DNA from: Biomphalaria glabrata
Taxonomy: Eukaryota > Mollusca > Gastropoda > Planorbidae
Direction of reading: 5' to 3'
Assembly (NCBI RefSeq): GCF_947242115.1
Contig: NC_074711.1
Span: 3,988,501 to 4,052,500 of the forward strand
DNA: 64,000 nt
Each line of letters opens with the position of its first letter. Position 1 is the first letter of the stretch. The notes beneath the pieces are model-generated. The model had not been told where the DNA came from. It made no database searches and saw only the letters and a program-made list of their open reading frames with translations. Positions 55,701 through 64,000 of this stretch are shown here, piece after piece. A program made the translations under genes and the position numbers.

Positions 55701-58700
55701 ATATTTTTCAGAGTGCAGCACTTTTCAATATGTGGTCGCAGTCCCAAGAAGACTATAGCCACACCACTAAATTTTTTTTTTTAAGTTGCATTTCTGTGTT
55801 CCTATTTCAATTAGTGCATAAATCTGAGATACAAAATGTCCCAGAATGTTGAAAAAGCACAACTGTAGTACTAGATTATACTCAGTGGCGTAGCTAGGCA
55901 TGTGCGGGTGGTGAGGGCCACACCGGGCATCAAGTAATGAGGGGCATCAAGCTAAGGACAAACTTTGTCAGTATAAACTACACATTTGTTTAACACATGA
56001 TGAAAAAGAAACAAATGTATTTGTTTGGCTGCTTTGTTTTTCTCCCATATGCTTTCTTACATTAAATGTAAGCTGTGGATTATCTTGAATCAAATTAATT
56101 ACATTTGTTTAAAGCTCTGAAGGCAACACACTTTTATACTTTCTTCAGAGATACATGGTACAGTATTACTTCATTGTTCAATGCTCTGTATTTATAAGAG
56201 GGACAAAGTTGTGTTGGTAAATTGTTCAGTACAATTTGTTTGCTTACCTGCTTACTCTTCTCAACAAGATCAAGTACTAGATCTACATTTAAATCCAACA
56301 CTAGATTGAATGAGTGATGGAGGTTATCTATGAACATTGAAAAGTATAAGACCAGTAGAGCTCACATTCAGTCATTGCTTCAGCAAGGCGCAAGATTTAA
56401 TTAAAGAATAGAAAATGACTAGAGATTATCCTAAAAGAATTTGTTTTTTCTCAAACCAAAATCCGTGAACATCGCAAACAAGTTAAAGAAGTATTAGAAA
56501 GTCAAAAATCAAAGCAATTTCTTGGATTTAGTGAAACTATTATCCAAGTAAGAACCACTCCTGACATAACATGTGCTTCGAACCAAGCTTAGTTCCACAC
56601 CAAATGCGTAAATGTCCCCAAAAACAAAGCGAGTTTATTGTGATTTTGGACGAATACGAAAACATGATTTTGGACGAATACCAAAACATGATGAGAAAAA
56701 TCTTGATGGTGTTCCTAACAATATTGACAAAAAAAATTTCCTATGGATAGAAAGAGACTTCAATGGTTGTCGCAGTTTCTTCAGAAGCCTTCAACTTCTA
56801 AAATAAGGATCCATTGAGCTCTTTGAGTTTTATAAAAACATATTCGCTAGAATAATCAGTCTCGAATATCAACATTTTGATTTGTATATTTCTGACGATT
56901 GTGGTAAGTTTGGCTATGTGCAAGCGAAATAGTTCAAAGCTTTAGTTAATCCAGAATTATGACACACTCATTAGGCCATTTTGTCTATTGAGCTAATGCT
57001 GGCATAAAAAAGATTTTGATAAAATTATTAATAAATTGCTAGTAAGAAAGCTCTAAGATTTATCTGTAGTATCTTTTTGTAAAATTGATTTTTTCTTCCG
57101 AATTAGCAATACTTGAACATTGAATACACATTTCTTTAGGAGAAAAAAAAGCAAAGTTTTACTGTTTCATTCTTTTGGGGGGAAAAGGGGGGGGGGGGCC
57201 TTAAAAGCCTAACGCACCGGGCATCAAATACTCTAGCTACACCACTGATTATACTTGTGCTGCCAATAACCCTAAATGTCACATCAGTACACTCACCACA
57301 TTTGACCAAGTGTTCCAAAGCTTTGCTGTACTTTTTCAAATGTTTGTCTATCGTGTAATGCCTGTAGTTCTCTTCTAATGTTCTGAGTTGATTTAAAAAG
57401 GGAATGTATTCTTTGGGATCCTGTAACAGATATGCTGGCTGATTACATATCATTAATAAATTAAGACCCAATGGAAACATGCTGTTAAGTTCTAAAGTTG
57501 AGAGAAGATTTAAAACTTTAACCATAAGTACACATATACTTGAAGCTCTTTATTCAATTTCTTTCAAGCCATCAATAAAAAAAAGTAAAGTTCCCCTTTC
57601 AGACCATGTAAAGGTCATCTGTTTCTGTGGCCTACCGTTAACGGGGGTATCATGTGGCCAGCACAACGACCAACCACCGTTACTTTTTGCCAACTAATGT
57701 CAGGTACCCATTAGAGCTGGGTGAACTAGGTGCCTGAGGATCCTGAAATTGAAAACTCAGTTTTCACCAGGATTCGAACCCCGGTTTAAAAGCCATCGCT
57801 TTACCACTCAGCCACCACGCCCCCTAAGCCATCAATGGACCGTACTTTTTTTTTTTCAAAACAAAAGTCCACAAAAAAATATAGAAAAGCTATAATACTT
57901 TGATAGATAAGTTTCCTTACCTTCTGAGATTTACCAGCTACCATTAGAACTAGATCAAAGTTGTACATGCCAAGTGCCACATTGTACAAATCATTGACAT
58001 CTACTAGAAACAGGAGATACTTTAACGCATCTTCAGGACTGGCACATTTCTCTGACTTATCTCGACCTAAACGCAGCAGAATGTTTTAAGTATTAAAGCA
58101 TATTGTCAAAGAAAAACTCCTCACATAACTTTCTAAACTTTAAATTTTTTAAGATTTGGGAGATATGGCTGAGTGTCATAATCCGCTTAACCTAACAAGA
58201 GGGCTCGAATTCAAATCCTGACTCAAGATGAGTAGTGTTTGCTGAGCACCTAAAGGCAGCACAGAAACCTTTTCCCCTCCACCAGCAGGTCCACAAAAGC
58301 AATTGGGCCATAATACAAAGTCAAAAATTCACTACGTGTTACTCTAGATACTTTTTGATCTAACAAGTTGTAAACCTTAATGGATCCATTCAGTAAATGA
58401 ATTAATAAGAGAGAAGCTTTAGAAATATTGTTTTGTTTACAGCCCACAAACAGAAATAATATAAATGCTGCCAGCTTTAATAAATTAATTACATCAAATA
58501 AATCTTCACATTTTTTCAGATGGTGGCAACTTCTGCAGTTTCTAATAAACTTGATCCTTTCCCAGTCAAAAAAAAAAAAAGATCGCAATACATATCTAAA
58601 ATACAATTTTCTGTGATTTAGAGTGGAAAAAAAAAAGGATAATTTTTTATATTTAAAATTGAAAGAAAAATTTCAACAGCCACATCACAACAGCTCAAGT

Positions 58701-61700
58701 GCAACAGCCACATCTGATTGGTTTGAGTTCTGCGCATGAGTTTGGATTCATTATATAGGTATTGATTTTAAGCCTATAATGAAAATATACATCTTATAGA
58801 CTAGTGATGATTAAATTCTATTTATTTAGATTTTCTTATACTATACTATAGGGAAACAAATCAGGATGGCAGGCTGGTTTTGTGGTATGCCATCTGTACT
58901 GTTGTCTCAATGAACCAGGTTCAAATCCTGCTTGCTGTTCTTCTCATTGGATTATTATTGACCATAGTTTGTGATGGCTTAGGATGCCAATATCCTTTGT
59001 GAATTATTCTATATGTAATAAAATGTATGTCTGCTACCAGTGTGTTTATCAGTAATTCTAAATGTTGTCGTTGGAGACTTTAGTATACTAGTGTTGTTGC
59101 GCACTTGCAAATCTAGTGCGTCTAATAAAGTACATAGTTAAGAAAAGCATTATAGCCGTACCAGAAGAGCTACCTACAACATACACGGCATTCGCGTCAT
59201 CACGCCTACAATAACAACCAGGCAGTGACAGACGTAATGAAACCACTGAGCTAAGCCTAGAAAATGAAAATTATACTTTCAACTGCAAACATACCATACA
59301 ATGACCATACAACGTAAAGGGCTTTTTCCAAATCAGGTGGATTCTTTCTCACATGTGCAGTCAAAATAGACTGGTAGAACCTGAGGAGGAAAAACGAATG
59401 TAAATATTAAAGAAATGGGGGAACAAAATGACACTGTAATCTATTTCAACTAAAAGACTAGTTGGTCAATATAAAGTGATAGCCTAGACAAAGGTCGAAG
59501 CTGAGGAACTCTTAGTGAGACACACAATGTGCGATTGGTTGTCGAGTGACAATCAAAGTCAAATCATTCTTAAGATGATAGAAAATACTGGGCAACGTAA
59601 GTCATTAAGCTATCAATAGCAGACTTTCACTTCACAGGCCTTTGAGATCAGTATTGTGGTACACAATGTAACAACTAAAAGATTATCTCATTATAACAAT
59701 GTCAATAAAAAGAAAATTCACAAACACTCTGATATCTTTTGTTCTAACGTATTGAATGACAAAATTAAACACAACAAATCTAATGTCCGGCATTGTTAAA
59801 GTTAAACACAACAAATCTAATGCCCTGCAATGTTAAACACAACAAATCTAATGTTCAGCAATGTCCATAACCCCTCTCTGATTCTCATTCACTCACTTTT
59901 CTTGTCCATTCACTTCTTGATCCCTACCTTAACTCTTTCTCTCCTAACTGACGATACCAGCGTTGATTCCACCAGAATGTGGTAAATAATTATGGACAGA
60001 AAGAGTTAAAGTCAATGTATATTTCCTATTTGAAACCCCTCCACTCATACTTTCCAACTACAACTTCTCAATTGATGTTTCTATTTGCCTTATTTATTCT
60101 ATTTCCTATAGCTCATTTAAACAATTAATTAACTTCCTGTGTGACGGAGAGTGTGGTTCAGAAAAAAAAAGAGGGGGGGAGGGGAACAAGTAATCTTCTC
60201 TGTATAAATAATTCTCTATGTCGCCCAACCACCACCCCATATGGACAACTGTGTCTTTCAGAAAATTTTCACCTGTCAATATATAGCGGTGGCGTATGCT
60301 ATGCCTCAGGTCGGCTCGTATTATTATAAAACCAATAACTTTGTGCACCCGCTTATACTACCAATCATCTATTTATAACCCAAACTTTAAAAAGCAGCAC
60401 ATACAGCTATATAAATATAATGGCATGTCTATTAGCCAAGATAATATTAATGCTTTTCTATGCATGTTCAGCAGCGTAGACAAAGATATTATTAAACTCT
60501 TATTAACAGCTGACCTATCAGAACCTGCCTTCTGCAGACCATCCAAAAAGCAATCACAAATTCTGTTCACTTTGGACTTCTGTAAGCCTACAGTCTGAGT
60601 GTCAGTACTGTCTGGTTTTGTGCTGTAGGAAGCTGTATACATTGTCTGTGTGACATCCTCTTCCCTATATCAAAACAAAAAAAAACCCAGACATTTAATC
60701 TTTTAGAAAAAAGAAAAAAGATAATTTTAATAACTGTGATACTATTAATGAAGCTCTGCTAAACTTTAGCTACAAACAGAAATATGGGATGTAGAGGCCA
60801 TGGCGGTAAACATGTAATTTCTTCAGTTAAGTAATTTCTTATTGATGCTTAGTGTCTGAGAAATTAAAAAACTAGCTGTTGTGCTGGCCATTATAATGAT
60901 TATATATGCATAATGAAGGATCCTTGGCTTGATTAATGAATTCTCTGGTTAAAGTTCTTATTGCTGCTTGAGAAAGTATAAGGCTAGCTGTTGTGCTGTG
61001 CTGTCATTATAATGAACATTATAGACAATTGGCCATGGAAAAAGAATTCTTTATTCCTAGAGACTTTCAGGAATTGGAAGAAAATGTTTTTACAACTATT
61101 TCAAAAAAAATAATTTGTATTTCAACAACAATAAATCATAACAATAAATCAATGTCAAGATTCTTTGAAACTAATTCATATTAAAAAGAAAGAAATATCT
61201 ATTCTATAAAGTATTTCTATCCATATTTTTTAAAAAGACTATAAAGTATAAAGTTTGAAAAAAAAAAGAATTATTTTTCTCTTAAGTATTTCTATGAATA
61301 TTTTATTAAAAAAAAAAGAATTATTTACTCTCTAAAGTATTTCTATCGCAATAGTGATACAGACCAAAGAGAACAACAAGAAATGAGAAATTATGTTTTA
61401 CAGTTTCAACTTACATGAGGTCAGTAAGGAGGACATTAAAATGTGCAGGGCTGTCAACTTGTTGTATAAATTGATCAATATGACTTAGGAAGTGAGATGG
61501 GTTGTGATCGTGCAGAAGATTTAAATTAATTCTGTGGGTTCTCATCATCAACAAAGCTTCCAACATTTTATCACTATCAGAGAAATATTGAAACAATAGT
61601 ATAACCTTTATTATACACGAGGAAATTTGTTTTTCAAGTATACATTACAAAGAACAACACATTATTTGAGCAAACAATTTTTACGATAGCATACAAAATA

Positions 61701-63660
61701 CGTGTCCCTGCCCCAGTTTCTCTTAAGTCGGCTAAATACACATACACATCTCTTTTCTTTAATAAAGACACATAAATTAGCACACAGGCCTCATAAAAAA
61801 TCATTTAATATAGGGGCAAAATTTTGGTCTGTCTAGTACATCAATGATAATTTCAAGTCTGCTTGACGAATTTTTATGAACTATGGTACACAATTAGAAA
61901 GTTAACATTTTAAGACTAGTAAATTCACATTGTGCTAGCGACATATAATAACTATAGGTCCAGTTAAGTAATGGCTGAAATTTCTGCTTGACAAATTATT
62001 ATGAACTATGGTACACAATTAGAAAGTTAACATTTTAAGACTAGTAAATTCACATTGTGCTAGCGACATATAATAACTATAGGTCCAGTTAAGTAATGGC
62101 TGAAATTTCTGCTTGACAAATTATTATGAACTATGGTACACAATTAGAAAGTTAACATTTTAAGACTAGTAAATTCACATTGTGCTAGTGACATATAATA
62201 ACTATAGGTCCAGTTAAGTAATGGCCGAAATTTCTGCACTATTAGACCAAATATGTTGAAATAATGAAAGTTAATGGTAGGTTTATCCTTGGGAAAAAAA
62301 AAATTATATCATCGAAGAAACATGAACGCAAATAATTATAATAAACTCAAAGAATATTTCACCAAGTGATGTTTAATTAATATTTTTTGTTAATAATAGA
62401 AAAGAAAGGGACCTTGTAAGATCTCTCCATATTAAATTTAAACTATTATTAACTGACTGCAGATCACTAGAGTAGCCCACAGTTCTAGTATGCCTACCCA
62501 GTGACACTAGTCCCACAAAAAAAACATAACATGCAGCCCCATGTACCTGTAGCTCACTAGCCTATTACCTATAGCCCCACTCTAATATATAACTAAATAA
62601 TGCTCATGCAGCCTGTAGATCTACTCTAGGCCTACCTGTCCATTAAGTGTTTGAGAGAGCTTAAGACTAGGGCTCTTGGATGAATGGTCTCTAAATTCCC
62701 TCTGGGCATTTGTAAAATGACCTTTGTACTGTTTGCCAGGATATTAATGATCTGAGAGCCTCTCTCGACCCTTCGAATACTTTCATCAAATGGATGGCTC
62801 TTCGTATCAGACAAACTGGACAAATCTGTCAGTAAATATTTTTAATCATATCAACAATAACTAAAGAGTACATTAAACTATAAATAGATTAACGAAAGTT
62901 ATACAAGTAATGAAATAAAAATTGTTACTCTATTTTCATGTTTTTAAATTAGGGACTTTTATTTTCATGTTCTAAAGTAACATTGGGCTTGATAAAAACT
63001 AAAAAAGAACGCTGGTACTAAAAAGTTGATACGCTTAAATGAAGTTCAACTCAAATACAGTTTTCATCAAGGAATTTCTGCTGGTTTTTCAGGGGAAAAA
63101 AGATCTGATAAAAACTATACAATTTTAAATATCTGATAACAAATATGGCAAAAACAAATGAAGAATAAGCATGAAGAATAAACAGACATGTGATATACAA
63201 TAGCCACACCATATTATAATAGTTATGGAGAGAAGAATGTGAATAAAATATTGCGAAACATAGAGGACTTGAACCACAGACCTGTATCACATTTAACTAA
63301 CCCTATCTTCTTCACCTTCTAAGAATACATATTGTATCCTACTGAGCCTATTATTAAATGTCACATGTGATGTTTATGCAACTGAGACCAAAACTTGAAA
63401 ATACTTTATTTATCATCATCATGTATCATCAAATTCCATTTGAGTGAGGGCTTGAGAGGCTCAAATCCTCTCTTGCAAAAGCCCTGGACAGAAATATGAG
63501 CCAACAGGACAGTTTTATATTATAGATTTTTAAAACTTCATATATATGTTACCTTACCATTGAGTTGACATGCTCTACTTATACATCGAATAGTATGACT
63601 AAATGTGGTCAGCAATAGGAACTCATTATGGACTTTGAAAGAGGTGCAGTTGGAAGCAAT
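46583..63660 (-). CDS. ELP1: Elongator complex protein 1 (ELP1/IKBKAP), C-terminal half, 16 exons
   Basis: ELP1 is the scaffold of the Elongator complex, which modifies wobble uridines in cytoplasmic tRNAs. Sixteen minus-strand exons (listed separately) join with matching phases to 2,091 nt: 696 residues and a stop, roughly the C-terminal half of a ~1,330-residue protein. Family blocks in order: [19 protein letters not shown] and [91 protein letters not shown] and [66 protein letters not shown]. This covers the TPR-like helical domain, the basic tRNA-binding segment and the dimerisation tail. The WD40 half lies beyond the right edge. Introns hold SINEs, LINE tails, a hAT element and two large tandem arrays. 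Confidence 0.95.
47016..47167 (-). CDS. ELP1: ELP1 window exon 15
   Basis: [40 protein letters not shown]; donor GCCATG|GTTTGT is weak, but the next exon joins in phase. Confidence 0.85.
47225..47540 (+). mobile_element. LINE 3' end with C2H2 finger, in ELP1 intron
   Basis: Encodes [20 protein letters not shown] and a finger [20 protein letters not shown] + H, then a 3' UTR with gttttgttttgtgtaatgca and a terminal aaagattattgtt. Confidence 0.8.
47830..47954 (-). CDS. ELP1: ELP1 window exon 14
   Basis: [20 protein letters not shown], the conserved basic region known in ELP1 for tRNA binding and nuclear-localisation-like charge, then [18 protein letters not shown]; donor AAAG|GTACGA. Confidence 0.92.
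48232..48310 (-). repeat. SINE family B fragment
   Basis: Only the tail half: acatgtttaggatgttcctt, 'catcctgcaggacaacagggg'. Confidence 0.6.
49200..49345 (-). repeat. Diverged SINE family B copy
   Basis: gacattccttcagagatgaa, a G run at 49277-49286, and 'caatggcaagacaaccatctt' in family order. Confidence 0.55.
49481..49604 (-). CDS. ELP1: ELP1 window exon 13
   Basis: [35 protein letters not shown], the Ser-rich segment before the basic tRNA-binding stretch. The acceptor tgtatcaacag is preceded within 25 bp by the large 23-bp minisatellite. Confidence 0.88.
49625..51618. repeat. 23-bp minisatellite, about 85 copies, in ELP1 intron 12
   Basis: Unit aatagttgggaatatggtaa + ggt, with aagct/aaggt variants and many 12-bp 'atgggaatatgg' insert units. 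As 23 is not a multiple of 3, all three minus frames stay open for hundreds of codons ([20 protein letters not shown]). It ends about 20 bp from the exon 13 acceptor. Confidence 0.97.
51640..51945 (-). mobile_element. CR1/Jockey-like LINE 3' fragment
   Basis: Reads [20 protein letters not shown] + EFISL, matching the C-terminus of the 17905-18440 element. Confidence 0.75.
52315..52486 (-). CDS. ELP1: ELP1 window exon 12
   Basis: [40 protein letters not shown]; acceptor tgctaaaaag (weak pyrimidine tract), donor CTGG|GTAAGA. Confidence 0.92.
52620..53060 (+). mobile_element. LINE RT tail with C2H2 finger, in ELP1 intron
   Basis: Encodes [57 protein letters not shown] and a finger [20 protein letters not shown] + C. 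Unbroken for about 145 codons, so fairly young; antisense to ELP1. Confidence 0.85.
53167..53229 (-). CDS. ELP1: ELP1 window exon 11
   Basis: [20 protein letters not shown] + L; 63 nt, phase 0 both ends; donor AGACTG|GTAAGC. Confidence 0.88.
53714..53962 (+). repeat. tRNA-derived SINE family A
   Basis: Full copy: gggaagcgtggtcgagaggc, B box GGTTCGACACC near 53781, gtagcgctatataaaagcta, and (ATA)n tail. In ELP1 intron 10. Confidence 0.92.
54123..54184 (-). CDS. ELP1: ELP1 window exon 10
   Basis: [20 protein letters not shown]; acceptor ttgttcacag, donor GCTCAG|GTAAGC. Confidence 0.88.
54641..54842 (-). CDS. ELP1: ELP1 window exon 9
   Basis: [40 protein letters not shown]; acceptor gattctag, donor TCAG|GTGCGC. 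Confidence 0.92.
55378..55475 (-). CDS. ELP1: ELP1 window exon 8
   Basis: [32 protein letters not shown]; acceptor cttattag, donor TTTAAG|GTGAAG. Confidence 0.9.
55883..57247. mobile_element. 1.37-kb hAT-type element with perfect 8-bp TSD, in ELP1 intron 7
   Basis: Ends CAGTGGCGTAGCTAGGCATG and (reverse complement) CAGTGGTGTAGCTAGAGTAT; attatact flanks it at 55875-55882 and 57248-57255. Both ends carry a 'ccgggcatcaa' subterminal block. Short ORFs inside (for example 56612-56806) are not recognisable as transposase. Confidence 0.92.
57297..57420 (-). CDS. ELP1: ELP1 window exon 7
   Basis: [40 protein letters not shown]; acceptor ctgttacag, donor TGTG|GTGAGT. Confidence 0.95.
57586..57822 (-). 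repeat. tRNA-derived SINE family C, full copy
   Basis: The minus strand starts ggggcgtggtggctgagtgg (A box TGGCTGAGTGG) and has B box GGTTCGAATCC near 57778. The family body ends 'ggtctgaaaggggaactttact'. In ELP1 intron 6. Confidence 0.88.
57921..58066 (-). CDS. ELP1: ELP1 window exon 6
   Basis: [36 protein letters not shown]; acceptor tgcgtttag, donor CAGAAG|GTAAGG. Confidence 0.93.
58150..58311 (+). repeat. Diverged SINE family A copy
   Basis: 'atatggctgagtgtcataatc', B-box-like CTCGAATTCAAATCC, then 'gtttgctgagcacctaaaggcagcac'. Confidence 0.7.
58863..58955 (+). repeat. tRNA-like SINE head related to family B
   Basis: 'ggctggttttgtggtatgcc' and B box AGGTTCAAATCC. Confidence 0.5.
59295..59380 (-). 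CDS. ELP1: ELP1 window exon 5
   Basis: [28 protein letters not shown]; donor TATG|GTATGT. Confidence 0.9.
59750..59862. repeat. Short tandem repeat, about 28-40 bp, three copies
   Basis: 'ttaaacacaacaaatctaat' recurs three times, each followed by g(t/c)cc(g/t)gca-like sequence. Confidence 0.7.
59929..60009. mobile_element. 81-bp TTAA-flanked MITE
   Basis: Same length and nearly the same sequence as 12286-12366 (ctctcctaactgacgatacc, ttgattccaccagaatgtgg), inside TTAA. Confidence 0.88.
60515..60664 (-). CDS. ELP1: ELP1 window exon 4
   Basis: [20 protein letters not shown] to [10 protein letters not shown]; acceptor tgatatag, donor GATAG|GTCAGC. Confidence 0.92.
61415..61573 (-). CDS. ELP1: ELP1 window exon 3
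   Basis: [40 protein letters not shown]; donor CTCAT|GTAAGT. Confidence 0.93.
61857..62236. repeat. About 125-bp tandem repeat, three copies, in ELP1 intron
   Basis: Units start near 61857, 61982 and 62107 with gcttgacaaattattatgaa and end cagttaagtaatggctgaaa. Copies 2 and 3 differ at very few bases. Confidence 0.93.
62636..62825 (-). CDS. ELP1: ELP1 window exon 2
   Basis: [40 protein letters not shown]; acceptor ttactgacag, donor GACAG|GTAGGC. Confidence 0.92.
63558..63660 (-). CDS. ELP1: ELP1 window exon 1
   Basis: [20 protein letters not shown] and SHTIRC; acceptor tctacag, donor AATG|GTAAGG (phase 1). Confidence 0.85.
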
Positions 63661-63799
63661 CTGTAGAAAAACAAATGTTCAAGGAAGAATAAAAAAACAA
63701 AACTGAGACTAGCTCAAAAGTGTCTTAGTCTAAAATAATATTACTTTATAATAACACAGTAGCACAGAAATACTCTATATTATACAAACAGAGAAGAAG

Positions 63800-64000
63800 A
63801 GCAGTGTTTCCACAGCTTAAATAGGATGGTTCAGAAAACAGTGTTTCCACAGCTTAAATAGGATGGTTCAGAAAACAGTGTTTCCACAGCTTAAATAGGA
63901 TGGTTCAGAAAACAGTGTTTCCACAGTTTAAATAGGATGGCTCAGAAAACAGTGTTTCCACAGCTTAAATAGGATGGCTCAGAAAACAATTTTTCCACAG
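63800..64000. repeat. 37-bp tandem repeat, at least five copies, cut by window edge
   Basis: Unit cagtgtttccacagcttaaa + taggatggttcagaaaa; the array continues beyond 64000. Confidence 0.95.

Noticed and set aside
56134-56337. Minus-strand peptide [13 protein letters not shown] followed by GTAAGC, resembling ELP1 [13 protein letters not shown], as a duplicated exon
   Set aside because: It lies wholly inside the hAT element 55883-57247, which has its own target duplication. The likeness is short and rich in L/V/D, and ELP1 is in phase without it.

Overview
This is a repeat-rich, AT-rich animal genome window with spliced genes. The protein matches and the dense load of tRNA-derived SINEs, non-LTR tails, hAT-type MITEs and minisatellites fit a mollusc, most likely a heterobranch or pulmonate gastropod. 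That assignment is inference; no species-specific marker was identified. There are no bacterial genes, rRNAs, intact tRNA genes or CRISPR arrays.

Four host genes and one transposase gene are readable. (1) A divergent beta-tubulin lies on the minus strand. Exons at 9025-9081, 5964-6072 and 3917-4060 encode about the first 104 residues; the rest is not in the window. (2) A secreted CpcT/CpeT-like protein lies on the plus strand in six exons from 19296 to 28325. It has a signal peptide, 220 residues and a poly(A) signal. This family is best known as the phycobilin lyases of cyanobacteria. (3) An intact ISXO2/IS1595-type transposase ORF of the Merlin superfamily lies at about 39622-40419. (4) A KNOP1-like lysine-rich nucleolar protein has a single coding exon, 43780-45294, with a C-terminal SMAP-type domain. 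(5) The C-terminal half of the Elongator scaffold ELP1 (IKBKAP) lies on the minus strand, 63660 to 46583. Sixteen exons were joined by eye with all phases consistent (2,091 nt), and the gene runs off the right edge. KNOP1-like and ELP1 converge tail to tail.

Layout: 1-9.1 kb holds a hAT relic, LINE tails and the tubulin exons; 9.1-19 kb is repeats, several minisatellites and a foldback-like element; 19-28.4 kb is the CpeT-like gene with mobile elements and two large minisatellites in its introns; 28.4-39 kb is transposon debris with an 18/36-bp satellite; 39-43 kb holds Merlin and an LTR; 43.7-64 kb holds KNOP1-like and ELP1, whose introns carry a 2-kb 23-bp minisatellite, a 1.4-kb hAT element with perfect target-site duplications, SINEs and LINE tails.

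The most unusual points are the animal CpeT-like protein with a probable GC-AG intron; at least twelve minisatellite arrays in 64 kb, two of them within or against splice-proximal sequence; a 146-bp tandem array carrying perfect CRE palindromes; and possible contribution of a dispersed repeat to the ELP1 stop codon and 3' end. No wholly new system was proven. Exon boundaries were found by reading, not by computation.
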